DNA of 64,000 nt, taken from assembly GCF_001693485.1 (NCBI RefSeq), contig NZ_MAXC01000012.1, positions 1 through 64,000 on the forward strand, written 5' to 3'. Position numbers and translations under genes: made by a program. Position 1 is the first letter of the stretch. The number at the start of each line of letters is the position of its first letter. A model generated the notes under the pieces. It ran no database searches, was not told where the DNA came from, and worked only from the letters and a program-made list of their open reading frames with translations. This DNA comes from Bradyrhizobium sp. LMTR 3. GTDB taxonomy: Bacteria > Pseudomonadota > Alphaproteobacteria > Rhizobiales > Xanthobacteraceae. This document shows, one piece after another, positions 8,182 through 16,105 of this stretch.

Positions 8182-9165
8182 CTATTGCCGCTCGACCCGG
8201 TTCTTCAAGATGCCGATCTTTTCGACTTCGAGTTCGATGGTATCGCCATGTTCGAGATACCAGCCGAGTTCGAGCCCGCAGCCATTGCCGACGGTGCCGG
8301 ATCCGATGAATTCGCCGGGCATCAGGGTCTCGTCCTTGCTGACATGGGCGATGATCTCCTCAAACGAGAATAGCATGCCCTCGGTCACCCCTTGCGAGCG
8401 CATCTCACCGTTGACACGTGCTTCCATCTTCAATTTGTAGGGATCGCCGATTTCGTCTGGCGTCACGATCCACGGGCCCATCACGTTGCCGCCGTCGAAA
8501 CTCTTGCCTTTCGCCGGGCCTAGCCGTCCTTCCATTTCAATGCGCTGGGCGTCGCGTGCGGAAAAGTCGTTGAAGATCGTGTAGCCGAAGATGTGATCTT
8601 TGGCCTTGGCCGCGGAGATATTGGCGCCCTTGTTCTTGGTGATGATGCCGAATTCGAGCTCATAGTCCATTACCTGGCTGTAGCGCGGCCATTTCACCGT
8701 GGTGTTGGTGCCGCGCACGCTGAAGCGGTTGGTAATGTAGTAGATCGGCTGCTTGCGATAGACCTCCGGCAGTTCGCCGAGCGGCTCGGCCTCGATCCGC
8801 GCCAGTTCCGCCATGTCGCCCTTGGCGCGTGCGGCGAGCTTGAGCTGCCCGCGCGGGGCCTGCAGGATATGCAGCGGAAACGACATGCCGTCCCGCATCT
8901 GCCGCGGCTCCGGGACCGGCGCAAGAATTTCCGCCGTCGCCACCGGCAGCGACAAGCTCACGTCCTTGCCGTGCTCGTCGAACACCTTCGCCGCCCATTC
9001 GAGCGCGGCGTCGCCGGCATCGATCAACGCCAGCATCGATGCGAAGGCCGGGTTGGCGCTCCCGCTGCGGTTGGCAGCGGCCGCGAGGTCAAACAGAAGC
9101 GTGTCGCCCCCATGCACGATTCCGATCTTTTCCTGACTGCCGGATTTGAATGTCGCGAGTTTCAC
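8182..9165 (-). CDS. Fumarylacetoacetate hydrolase family protein
   Basis: A 327-residue FAH-family enzyme that cleaves C-C bonds of acylpyruvates or related ketoacids. The N-terminal domain begins MKLATFKSGSQEKIGIVHGG. The catalytic C-terminal domain shows DYELEFGIITKNKGANIS (metal-binding acidic residues), GYTIFNDFSARDAQ, KSFDGGNVMGPWIVTPDEI, and the closing TLMPGEFIGSGTVGNGCGLE. The start is taken as GTG at 9165 because KLATFKSG is the family N-terminus and AAGGGG precedes it; upstream ATG codons give unrelated sequence. It is the first gene of the minus-strand operon and is divergent from the binding-protein gene at 9254. Confidence 0.9.
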   Translation of the reverse strand: MKLATFKSGSQEKIGIVHGGDTLLFDLAAAANRSGSANPAFASMLALIDAGDAALEWAAKVFDEHGKDVSLSLPVATAEILAPVPEPRQMRDGMSFPLHILQAPRGQLKLAARAKGDMAELARIEAEPLGELPEVYRKQPIYYITNRFSVRGTNTTVKWPRYSQVMDYELEFGIITKNKGANISAAKAKDHIFGYTIFNDFSARDAQRIEMEGRLGPAKGKSFDGGNVMGPWIVTPDEIGDPYKLKMEARVNGEMRSQGVTEGMLFSFEEIIAHVSKDETLMPGEFIGSGTVGNGCGLELGWYLEHGDTIELEVEKIGILKNRVERQ

Positions 9166-9253
9166 TGGATGCACCCCTTGTTTTCTTCCGAAATATATGA
9201 TCAAAAAAAATATCGATAAACAAGACAGAAAAATGTGTAGTGGGGAGAACACC
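9166..9253. promoter_or_regulatory. Divergent promoter region of the catabolic locus
   Basis: Eighty-eight bases separate the FAH-like gene from the transporter binding-protein gene. They are strikingly AT-rich (AAATATATGATCAAAAAAAA, then ATCGATAAACAAGACAG) in a GC-rich setting and must contain both promoters. ATATATGATCA and TATCGATA are partly palindromic and could be sites for the GntR regulator encoded at 10187. Confidence 0.5.
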
Positions 9254-10177
9254 GTGAAAAAGGTCCTTGCCGCCCTTGCGGTCAGCGTGGCGCTGACCGG
9301 CACCGCCTTTGCGCAAGCCAAGATCCAGGTCGGCTGCACGGCGACTTCGGATTGCGCCTCGGCAATGATCGCGATCGACGAGGGCATCTTCAAAAAGCAC
9401 GGGCTCGAGGTCGAGATGACGCCGATCGGCATCAACTCGAACATCCCGGCGGCGATCCTGTCGAATTCGATTCAGATCGGCGGTCCGACCTCGACGGTGT
9501 TTTTGCAGGCCGTCGACGGCGGGCTCGATCTCGTCGCCATCGCGGGTGCCACGATCATGAACCCGGTGTCGAACGGCAACATCACCGCCTTCGTCCGCAA
9601 CGGCATCACCATCAAGGAGCCGAAGGATTTCGTCGGCAAGAAAGTCGGCGCGCCGGGGCTAAACGCCTTCCTGCATGTGCTGTTCGTGAAATGGCTGGTG
9701 GAGAAAGGCGTCGATCCCAAGGGCGTCAATTTCGTCGAGGTCACCTTCCCGACCATGGCCGACATCATCAAGTCCGGCGGCGTCGATGCCGTGCTGACCG
9801 CCGAACCGTTCGTAACGCGCATGACCAATGCCGGCCTGGGCTCGGTCGGGGCGCGCTATGCGGTCGAACTGGCGCGCACCGATCCGATCATCTTCTATGC
9901 TGCCTCGCGCGAATGGGCGGAAAAGAACACCGCGGCAGTCAAGAAATTCCGCGATGCGCTCGCCGAATCCGCCGCGATCGTCAACAATGACCGCGAAAAG
10001 GCGTCGAACTCGATTGCCAAGTTCACCAAGCAGCCGATCGAACTGGTCAAGGCGACGCCGCCAAACCGCTCCGAACCGGCACTGAAGCCCGAGCAGCTCT
10101 CCTGGTGGATCGAGGTGATGTCGTCGCAGAAGATGCTGCAGTCGAAGCTCGATACATCGAAATTGGTTTTGAAGTAA
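9254..10177 (+). CDS. ABC transporter substrate-binding protein (NitT/TauT/SsuA-like)
   Basis: A 307-residue periplasmic binding protein. Residues 1-20 (KKVLAALAVSVALTGTAFA) form a Sec signal peptide cleaved before QAKIQV. The mature protein has the NMT1/SsuA fold pattern: a short strand, then AMIAIDEGIFKKHGLEVEMT, the GGPTSTVFLQAVDGGLDLVA ligand loop and KKVGAPGLNAFLHVL. The GTG at 9254 is chosen because GGGGAGAA precedes it and it gives a clean signal peptide; an ATG 24 bp upstream is in frame. It heads the plus-strand operon of binding protein, GntR regulator, ATPase and two permeases. Homologues bind sulfonates, nitrate, pyrimidine precursors or aromatic acids, and the ligand here is unknown. 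Confidence 0.88.
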   Translation: MKKVLAALAVSVALTGTAFAQAKIQVGCTATSDCASAMIAIDEGIFKKHGLEVEMTPIGINSNIPAAILSNSIQIGGPTSTVFLQAVDGGLDLVAIAGATIMNPVSNGNITAFVRNGITIKEPKDFVGKKVGAPGLNAFLHVLFVKWLVEKGVDPKGVNFVEVTFPTMADIIKSGGVDAVLTAEPFVTRMTNAGLGSVGARYAVELARTDPIIFYAASREWAEKNTAAVKKFRDALAESAAIVNNDREKASNSIAKFTKQPIELVKATPPNRSEPALKPEQLSWWIEVMSSQKMLQSKLDTSKLVLK

Positions 10178-10186
10178 CGGATCGCG

Positions 10187-10885
10187 ATGCCAGCCTCCGA
10201 GCGCCAACCAAACCGACCGATGACCGAGGCCGCCACGCTGAGCGAGCGCGCGGCCTTGCTGGTCGAGCAGGACATTCTTGCCGGTCATCTGGCGCCGGGA
10301 TCGCGGCTCGGCATCGTCGATTTAGTTCAGCGCTACGAGATCGGCGCCACCCCCTTGCGCGAGGGATTATCGCGGCTGATGTCACGGGGACTGATCGTGG
10401 GCATCGGGCAGCGTGGCTTTCGCGTCGCCGACGTCAGTCGCGAGGATCTGCTCGACATCACTACCATGCGCACGGCAGTCGAGGTCGAGGCCATCAGGCT
10501 CGCCATTAGCCACGGCGACGATGCCTGGGAGGCCGGCATCGTCAGCGCATTGCACCAGATGCGCCGCCACATCGAACGGACCGGCGATGAATTCCGCGAA
10601 GGCGCGGAGGATTTCGACCGGCTGCACAAAGGCTTTCACACCGCCCTGCTGGCGGCGTGCGGCTCGAAGCGCTTGCTGGCGGCCCATTCCGATCTCTACG
10701 ACCAAGCCTATCGCTACCGCCGCGTGATGATGCGTTCCGTCGACAGCGGCAAGAAGTTCGTCCGCGCCCATCAATTACTGGCTGATCGGATCATCGCGCG
10801 CGATATTCCCGGGTCTCAGGCCATGCTGACGGCACATCTGCGTTCGACGATGGATTTCGTTTATCCTCCAGGCAACGAGAGCTGA
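10187..10885 (+). CDS. GntR family regulator, FadR/FCD subfamily
   Basis: A 232-residue protein with an N-terminal winged helix (LSERAALLVEQDILAGHLAP, then GSRLGIVDLVQRYEIGATPL, REGLSRLMSRGLI) and a C-terminal all-helical FCD domain. FCD metal ligands are visible as D in EDFDRLHKGFHTALL, the H of that segment, and later RAHQLLADRI and MLTAHLRSTMDF. The gene is embedded between the binding-protein gene (9 bp gap) and the ATPase gene (4 bp gap), so it is made with the transporter it probably controls. FCD regulators sense carboxylic acids, in line with a keto-acid-yielding pathway. An internal ATG at codon 12 is an alternative start. Confidence 0.88.
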   Translation: MPASERQPNRPMTEAATLSERAALLVEQDILAGHLAPGSRLGIVDLVQRYEIGATPLREGLSRLMSRGLIVGIGQRGFRVADVSREDLLDITTMRTAVEVEAIRLAISHGDDAWEAGIVSALHQMRRHIERTGDEFREGAEDFDRLHKGFHTALLAACGSKRLLAAHSDLYDQAYRYRRVMMRSVDSGKKFVRAHQLLADRIIARDIPGSQAMLTAHLRSTMDFVYPPGNES

Positions 10886-10889
10886 CATC

Positions 10890-11693
10890 ATGGCAAGCGC
10901 CGCAAAACGCCTCGAAGTCTTATCCGGCGCTGCCACGCCGCAGATCGCATTTGACGGCGTCACACTCGTCCTCGGCGGCAAGACCATCATCGAGAATCTG
11001 AGCCTCGGCGTGCAGCCCGGTGAATTCCTCTGCATCGTCGGCGCCTCCGGTTGCGGCAAGACCACGGCGCTGCGGCTGGCGGCCGGTCTCTACCAGCCGA
11101 CCAGCGGCAAGGTGAATTTCGACGGCCAGCCGATGCGCGAGCCGCGCCGCGAGATCGCGATCGTGTTTCAGGATTACGGCAAGGCACTGCTGCCGTGGCG
11201 CACCGCGGCGGGCAATGTCTCGCTGGCGCTGGAAGCGGGCGGCATGACGTCGGCCGAGCGCCCTGCCCGCATCGAGGAACTTTTGCGCACGGTCGGCCTG
11301 CCCGACCATGCCAGCAAATACCCGTCAGAAATGTCAGGCGGCATGCAGCAGCGCCTGCAGATCGCCCGCTGCCTGGCGCAGGAGCCGAAGACGCTTCTGA
11401 TGGACGAGCCGTTCGGGGCGCTGGATGCGATGACGCGGCAGGGATTGCAGGATGAGGTACTATCGCTAGTGGCAGCCAGCGGCGCTACCGTGATCTTCGT
11501 GACCCACGACCTCGACGAAGCCATCTATCTCGGCGACCGCGTCATCGGCCTGCTGCCGCATCCGGGACGGATCGGCATCGAACTGCCAGTCAACCTGCCG
11601 CGCCCGCGCGATCAGTTGTCGACCCGCGAGCATCCGGAATTCCTGCGGCTGCGGCGGCAATTGTTCGATTTCATCAAGGCCACCGAGCAGTGA
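10890..11693 (+). CDS. ABC transporter ATP-binding protein (NitT/TauT type)
   Basis: A 267-residue ATPase of an importer. Walker A is GASGCGKTT (residues about 51-59), the Q-loop VFQDYGKALLPWR, the ABC signature SGGMQQRLQIAR, Walker B TLLMDEPFGALD and the switch histidine VTHDLDEA. The QDYGKALLPWRT loop is typical of the TauB/SsuB/NrtD group. The stop overlaps the GTG start of the next gene by four bases, so translation is coupled. It powers the importer formed with the two downstream permeases. Confidence 0.93.
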   Translation: MASAAKRLEVLSGAATPQIAFDGVTLVLGGKTIIENLSLGVQPGEFLCIVGASGCGKTTALRLAAGLYQPTSGKVNFDGQPMREPRREIAIVFQDYGKALLPWRTAAGNVSLALEAGGMTSAERPARIEELLRTVGLPDHASKYPSEMSGGMQQRLQIARCLAQEPKTLLMDEPFGALDAMTRQGLQDEVLSLVAASGATVIFVTHDLDEAIYLGDRVIGLLPHPGRIGIELPVNLPRPRDQLSTREHPEFLRLRRQLFDFIKATEQ

Positions 11694-12454
11694 GGGCGAA
11701 TTCCGCCAAAGCGCTCGTGCTGCCGCTCGCCGTGCTGGTCGCGTTCGAAGTCTGGGCACGCGCCACCCATCTGCAGAGCGACAGCCTTGCGCCGCCGAGC
11801 GAGATCGTGATGGCGCTGTTCGGCGCCTTCGCCGATCTCTCGATCCTGGCGGCGACGCGCGACACGCTGTTTTCAGCTTTCGCTGGACTTGCGATCGGTA
11901 CCACCATCGGCTTGGCGTTCGGCATCGCCTTCGGGATTTCAGATACGCTCGATCGACTAATGGAAGTAACCGTCGAGGCCATCAGGCCGATCCCCTCGAT
12001 TGCACTGTTACCGATCGCGCTGATCGCGCTTGGTTTTGGCTACCGCATGGAAATCGTGATCGTGGCGTTCGCCTGCGTCTGGCCGGTCCTGATCCTCTCG
12101 CGCGCCGCCGTGCGCAGCATCGAGCCGCGGCTGATGGAGATAGCGCGGGCGCTGCGGCTGCCGCCGGCACAGCGGGTCTGGAAGATCATCATCCCGGCGG
12201 CGCTGCCGCGGATCTTCGTCGCCTTCCGCCTGTCGGCCGGCATCGCGCTGATCGTCGCCGTGACGGTCGAAATCGCGATCAACCCGCTGGGCCTCGGGGC
12301 CGGCATCATGCTGGCGCAGCAGGCGCTGCGCCCGGACCTGATGCTGGCCTATCTGGTCTGGATCGGCGCCATCGGCTACGCGCTGAATATCCTGCTGGTC
12401 GTCGCCCAGAACCGCCTGTTCGGCCGCGCCGCGTTGAGCGGAGACGGCGCATGA
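11690..12454 (+). CDS. ABC transporter permease (NitT/TauT type)
   Basis: A 254-residue inner-membrane protein with about six transmembrane segments. The cytoplasmic EAA-like loop reads MEIARALRLPPAQRVWKIII, followed by PAALPRIFVAFRLSAGIALI. The GTG start overlaps the ATPase stop (GTGA), and the stop overlaps the next permease start (ATGA). With the second permease it should form the heterodimeric channel of the importer. Confidence 0.9.
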   Translation: MRANSAKALVLPLAVLVAFEVWARATHLQSDSLAPPSEIVMALFGAFADLSILAATRDTLFSAFAGLAIGTTIGLAFGIAFGISDTLDRLMEVTVEAIRPIPSIALLPIALIALGFGYRMEIVIVAFACVWPVLILSRAAVRSIEPRLMEIARALRLPPAQRVWKIIIPAALPRIFVAFRLSAGIALIVAVTVEIAINPLGLGAGIMLAQQALRPDLMLAYLVWIGAIGYALNILLVVAQNRLFGRAALSGDGA

Positions 12455-13218
12455 ACCGCGCGGCCCTCCTCTGGCGCGTGGCAAGCTTTGCAGTTGCTGC
12501 CGGCTTCGTCGCGCTATGGCAATTGATCGCCAATTTAAAACTGGTCTCGCCGGTGTTCCTGCCGGGACCGGACCGGGCCTGGGCCTCGCTGGTGCGCGGG
12601 TTTTCCTCCGGCGATCTCTGGAGCAAGCTCGCCGGCACGCTCGAACACATGGCCTATGGCTGGCTCGCCGCCTCCATTGCCGGCATCGCGATCGGCGCAA
12701 TCATTGGATCGTCGCGCAGGATGCGGACCTATGTCGCGCCGTCGCTGGAGTTTTTACGGCCGCTGCCGGTCTCGGCGATCATTCCGGTGGCGATCGCCAT
12801 GCTGGGGCTGACCCAGGCGATGGCGCTGTTCGTGATCGCCTTCGGTGCGATCTGGCCGATCATGCTGGCGACCATCCACGGTTTTGCGGCGGTCGAGCCG
12901 CGGCTCTACGAAGTCGCGCGGTCGCTGCAGATGTCGCGCCTCGCCGTGATCTTCAAGATCGCGCTGCCCTCCGCCAGTCCCGACATCCTCGCCGGCATGC
13001 GCCTCAGCCTGACGGTGGCGCTGATCCTGTCGGTCGTCTGCGAAATCCTGGCCGGCCTCGACGGGCTCGGCCATTGGGTTCTGCTGTCAGCCCGCGCGTT
13101 CCGCTCGGCCGACCTGTTCGCCGGTGTCATCCTGCTTGGCGTCACCGGTTACGTGACGTCGGTAGCGATGTCGCTGGCGGAGCATCGGCTATTGGCGTGG
13201 CAAGCGGCGCAACGCTAA
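12451..13218 (+). CDS. ABC transporter permease (NitT/TauT type)
   Basis: A 255-residue permease paralogous to its upstream neighbour, with the EAA-like loop YEVARSLQMSRLAVIFKIAL followed by PSASPDILAGMRLSLTVALI. About six hydrophobic segments are visible. It is coupled to the first permease by a four-base overlap. Two different permeases with one ATPase implies a heterodimeric channel, which is less common than a homodimer in SsuBC-type systems. Its 3' end overlaps, tail to tail, the last 77 bases of the DUF2249 gene on the other strand. Confidence 0.9.
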   Translation: MNRAALLWRVASFAVAAGFVALWQLIANLKLVSPVFLPGPDRAWASLVRGFSSGDLWSKLAGTLEHMAYGWLAASIAGIAIGAIIGSSRRMRTYVAPSLEFLRPLPVSAIIPVAIAMLGLTQAMALFVIAFGAIWPIMLATIHGFAAVEPRLYEVARSLQMSRLAVIFKIALPSASPDILAGMRLSLTVALILSVVCEILAGLDGLGHWVLLSARAFRSADLFAGVILLGVTGYVTSVAMSLAEHRLLAWQAAQR

Positions 13219-13477
13219 TCGATGCCCCCTGACCAAGGCGCTCCAGCCGAACCCGCCAGACCTCCGGCCCCTCCTCCAGATAGGTCCATCGAAAACGATC
13301 GCCGTAGCGCATCTCGAACTGATGGCGCAGCGGCCGTGGCGGATGGTCTGCAATCAGTTGCAGCGTTGCTTCGGGCATCAGGTTTTCGAACAGCCGGACG
13401 ATGATCTCATGGCGGAATCTCGGCTCGATTTCCCGCACGTCGATGACGCGTTCGGATGGACTGCTGGGTTGCGACAT
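13142..13477 (-). CDS. DUF2249 domain protein in the ubiTUV operon
   Basis: A 111-residue protein whose first 75 residues match the DUF2249 pattern: VIDVREIEPRFRHEIIVRLF, then ENLMPEATLQLIADHPPRPL, RHQFEMRYGDRFRWTYLEEG and WRVRLERL. The tail is low-complexity Ala/Pro/Ser. Its ATG overlaps the ubiV stop (TAATG), so it is translationally coupled to ubiV. DUF2249 proteins often accompany anaerobic or nitrogen-oxide metabolism, and their molecular role is unknown. Here the coupling suggests a part in oxygen-independent ubiquinone synthesis, which is inference. The 3' end overlaps the permease gene on the opposite strand. Confidence 0.85.
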   Translation of the reverse strand: MSQPSSPSERVIDVREIEPRFRHEIIVRLFENLMPEATLQLIADHPPRPLRHQFEMRYGDRFRWTYLEEGPEVWRVRLERLGQGASISVAPLATPIADAPPATSLPTSRNR

Positions 13478-14415
13478 TAAAGGCTCCTGACGGTGTTGGC
13501 GCTCACCAGCCCTGGCGATTTCGCCGTGGTGGCGCGCGCTCTGAGAAAATCGTTGGTCGTCGGAACGTCTGGATAAATCGCCGCCAACTCCCGGAAACCT
13601 CGCTCCGGCGGCATCTTGCCATCGAGCACTTCACGGAACGTGCGGATCACGGCAACCATGTCGCAATGCTGTGGCGACAGCCTCAACGAAGCAACGTTGG
13701 CCTGCACGAGATCGTCGAGATCCAGGATCAGGTTGGTGCAGGCGTGGGCGAGCGTCTGAACTCCGTTCACCACCAGAAAACGCTCGTCGTCGAGCGTGTC
13801 CACCGGTAAGCCATCCGGATCGGCGGCGCAGACAAAACGGCAGTTGTCCTTGGCAAGCTTGTGCAGGCGCGCGTGATAGCACCGGGCCGAGATTGCCAAC
13901 GGCGCCCGGCCGAACGCGAACACCTCGATCTCGGCCTGCGGTGTCGCTGCCGCAATGGCCGCAATCGATTTTAGCGGCAATTCCGGCGGCAGGCAGATGC
14001 GCCGCGCGCCCTGCGCGGCGAACCATTGCGCCGTGCCCTCATTATAGACGTTTACGAACGGCCCGACGACATGCGGCCGCCCGGCGAGATGGCAGATGCA
14101 GGAAATGTCGTTGGCCTCGACGAGCCATTCGCCGGCTTGTGCCAGCTCCGCGGTACGCTTGCGTTCCCGCTCCAGCGTGACCAGCGCCAGCGAACTCACC
14201 AGCACCTCCTTCCCTGCCGCGGTCAGCCGCTCGAGCACCGCCGGAAAATGATCGTCGAAGAACGGCATCCGCTTGGAGCAGACCACCTCCCCCACCGCCA
14301 CCGCATCCACCGCGGACTCGTCGGCGATGCGAAAATAGAAGTCGCGCCAGACGTCCGGCTCCCAGTTGAACAGGACGGGGCCCAACGTGAGCTTCATCGG
14401 AGTTGTCGTCGTCAT
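13477..14415 (-). CDS. ubiV: UbiV, O2-independent ubiquinone hydroxylation protein (U32 peptidase family)
   Basis: A 312-residue U32-family protein. Four cysteines stand at 46 (VGEVVCSKR), 179 (AISARCYHARLHK), 192 and 196 (DNCRFVC), matching in spacing the four ligands of the [4Fe-4S] cluster in E. coli UbiV. UbiV pairs with UbiU to hydroxylate the ubiquinone ring without oxygen, with prephenate as the oxygen donor in E. coli. It overlaps the DUF2249 gene downstream and follows ubiU after 21 bp. An internal start at codon 7 (MKLTLGPVLFNW) would equal the usual family N-terminus. The cytoplasmic UbiUV complex is known only from anaerobic or facultative bacteria, so this strain probably respires without oxygen. 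Confidence 0.93.
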   Translation of the reverse strand: MTTTTPMKLTLGPVLFNWEPDVWRDFYFRIADESAVDAVAVGEVVCSKRMPFFDDHFPAVLERLTAAGKEVLVSSLALVTLERERKRTAELAQAGEWLVEANDISCICHLAGRPHVVGPFVNVYNEGTAQWFAAQGARRICLPPELPLKSIAAIAAATPQAEIEVFAFGRAPLAISARCYHARLHKLAKDNCRFVCAADPDGLPVDTLDDERFLVVNGVQTLAHACTNLILDLDDLVQANVASLRLSPQHCDMVAVIRTFREVLDGKMPPERGFRELAAIYPDVPTTNDFLRARATTAKSPGLVSANTVRSL

Positions 14416-14436
14416 GTCTGCATCACCGATTCTTCG

Positions 14437-15414
14437 CTATCGCCAGTTCTTGCGGTAGGCACCGAGTGTCGAGCTCTGCCCTTCGGTCAGGGTGGCCAGG
14501 CGATCGGCCGGCGGCTTCTCGCCCACATCGAGCGCATCGAGTTGTTCGCGAAAACCGCGCACGACGCCCTCGATATAGGCTCGGCTGCGCTGTCGCCCCT
14601 CGATCTTCAGCGCGGTCACGCCGGCGGCGCGCAGACCGGGCAGAATGGCTGCCGCGTCGAGGCTGACGGGATCCTCGAACAGGTAGCCCGACCCGAGCGA
14701 AGTCTTGAAGCGGCCCTTGCAGAGGGTCGGATAGGCCGCGGGCTCACCTTTGGCAAAACGATTGATCGTAAAATCGCCAAGTCGCGACACCAGCGTTCCC
14801 CCCTCCTCGCGGTAGGTGACATGGCTGGCCGGAGAACAGACGCCATTCATGTTTGGCGACTGCCCCGTCACGTGGGAAGACAACGAACAGCGGCCCTCCG
14901 CCATCACGCACAATCCGCCGAAGATGAAGACTTCGGTCTCGCAATCGATCGCGCGGGTGATCGCCGCGATTTCCGAGACCGTGAGAACGCGCGGCAGTAC
15001 GACACGCCTGACGCCGAAACGGCGCACATAGAAACCGATCGCATCGGGATTTGATGCCGCGGCCTGGACGGAAAGATGCAAGCGCTGATCCGGGTGGGTG
15101 CGCGCCGCATAGTCGATCAGGCCGACATCGGCGATAATCAGCGCGTCCGCGCCCGCAGCCACCGCGTCGTCGACTGCGCGATGCCAGAGCGCCTGGGCAC
15201 CAGCCGTCGGAAATGTGTTGATGGCGACCAGTACCTTGACATCGCTCCGATGGGCATAGGCAATCCCCTCGGCCAGTTCGCGACGGCTGAAATTCAGGCC
15301 TGGAAAGTTCCGCGCGTTGGTCGCGTCGGCAAAACCGCAATAGGCCGCATCGGCGCCGGCATCGACGGCGGTGCGCAGCGCGGCCGGCGTCCCCGCCGGA
15401 CAGATCAATTCCAT
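14437..15414 (-). CDS. ubiU: UbiU, O2-independent ubiquinone hydroxylation protein (U32 peptidase family)
   Basis: A 325-residue U32-family protein starting MELICPAGTPAALRTAVDAG. Cysteines 169 (FGGLCVMAEGRC), 176, 193 (NGVCSPASH) and 232 (TLCKGRFK) agree with the positions reported for the [4Fe-4S] ligands of E. coli UbiU, so the cluster site is intact. The partner UbiV is encoded just downstream. The start overlaps the end of ubiT by 10 bases, showing a tight ubiT-ubiU-ubiV operon. Confidence 0.95.
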   Translation of the reverse strand: MELICPAGTPAALRTAVDAGADAAYCGFADATNARNFPGLNFSRRELAEGIAYAHRSDVKVLVAINTFPTAGAQALWHRAVDDAVAAGADALIIADVGLIDYAARTHPDQRLHLSVQAAASNPDAIGFYVRRFGVRRVVLPRVLTVSEIAAITRAIDCETEVFIFGGLCVMAEGRCSLSSHVTGQSPNMNGVCSPASHVTYREEGGTLVSRLGDFTINRFAKGEPAAYPTLCKGRFKTSLGSGYLFEDPVSLDAAAILPGLRAAGVTALKIEGRQRSRAYIEGVVRGFREQLDALDVGEKPPADRLATLTEGQSSTLGAYRKNWR

Positions 15415-15947
15415 GTTCGCGCCCCCTCATGTTTCGCGGCACCCGCGACGTCCTTCAACCGCAGGAGCGCTCCGGCCAGCAGCCTTTCGCTCAAGGGCGC
15501 CAGCGGTCCGAACAGGGCGGCCGTGTCCGCGACGAGATCCACGCCCGCATCGTCGATCGCGTTGCGCAACGCGAGCACCGCCTCGACGTCGCCCTCGACC
15601 ACGAGATCGCGCGAGAAGAACAGCGCATCGCCGTCATAGGAGCCGTCGATGAGTCCCAGGAGGGCCAACAGGGGTCCGGCAATCCGGACCGGAATGCCGG
15701 CGGGAAGACTCCGTACCGCGACCAGGCTCGGCGTTTCCGGGTGCGGCGCCAGCACGAACGAAAATGGCAGATCGGAAGGCTCGAGCCCAAAGCGCTTGTG
15801 CGCATGCTCGCCGAGCCGCTCAAAAATATGCGGATGGCGCGCCACCACCGACCGCAGCACCAGTGATAACGGCAACTGCAATGGGCCAAGCGGCAACGGC
15901 TGCAGGGTGCGGGTAATCAATCGCGGAAGCGTCGGTACTGGTGGCAT
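15405..15947 (-). CDS. ubiT: UbiT, SCP2-domain accessory factor of anaerobic ubiquinone synthesis
   Basis: A 180-residue SCP2 (sterol-carrier) domain protein: PLQLPLSLVLRSVVARHPHI, then LPFSFVLAPHPETPSLVAV, IDGSYDGDALFFSRDLVVEG and DVEAVLALRNAIDDAG. UbiT is the lipid-binding partner needed with UbiU/UbiV for anaerobic ubiquinone synthesis, the counterpart of UbiJ in the aerobic complex. The ATG at 15947 is chosen because the family N-terminus (PPVPTLPRLITRTLQPLPLG) begins there; the frame is open further upstream but that part looks like promoter region. First gene of the operon, divergent from ubiD. Confidence 0.88.
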   Translation of the reverse strand: MPPVPTLPRLITRTLQPLPLGPLQLPLSLVLRSVVARHPHIFERLGEHAHKRFGLEPSDLPFSFVLAPHPETPSLVAVRSLPAGIPVRIAGPLLALLGLIDGSYDGDALFFSRDLVVEGDVEAVLALRNAIDDAGVDLVADTAALFGPLAPLSERLLAGALLRLKDVAGAAKHEGARTWN

Positions 15948-16041
15948 TCTTACGCAGTCAGCCTCATTTGCGGGGGCACGTGGCGACCGGAATGGCACGT
16001 CCATCGTCGTGCTGCATAGCGTCGGGGCCGACGCCCCATCT

Positions 16042-16055
16042 TTGTCCTGGAACAA
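16042..16055. promoter_or_regulatory. Candidate FNR/FixK-type box
   Basis: TTGT-CCTGGA-ACAA is a 14-bp inverted repeat matching the TTG-N8-CAA framework of FNR/FixK/CRP-type sites (consensus TTGAT-N4-ATCAA). It lies in the 158-bp gap between ubiT and ubiD, 51 bp before the ubiD start and 95 bp before the ubiT start, and could activate either arm when oxygen is low. The outer T and A differ from the strict FixK consensus. Confidence 0.5.
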
Positions 16056-16105
16056 GGACGGCCGCAAAAATCTCGTGGAGGGGTTCGCTTTTAAGTGAGG
16101 TGTCC

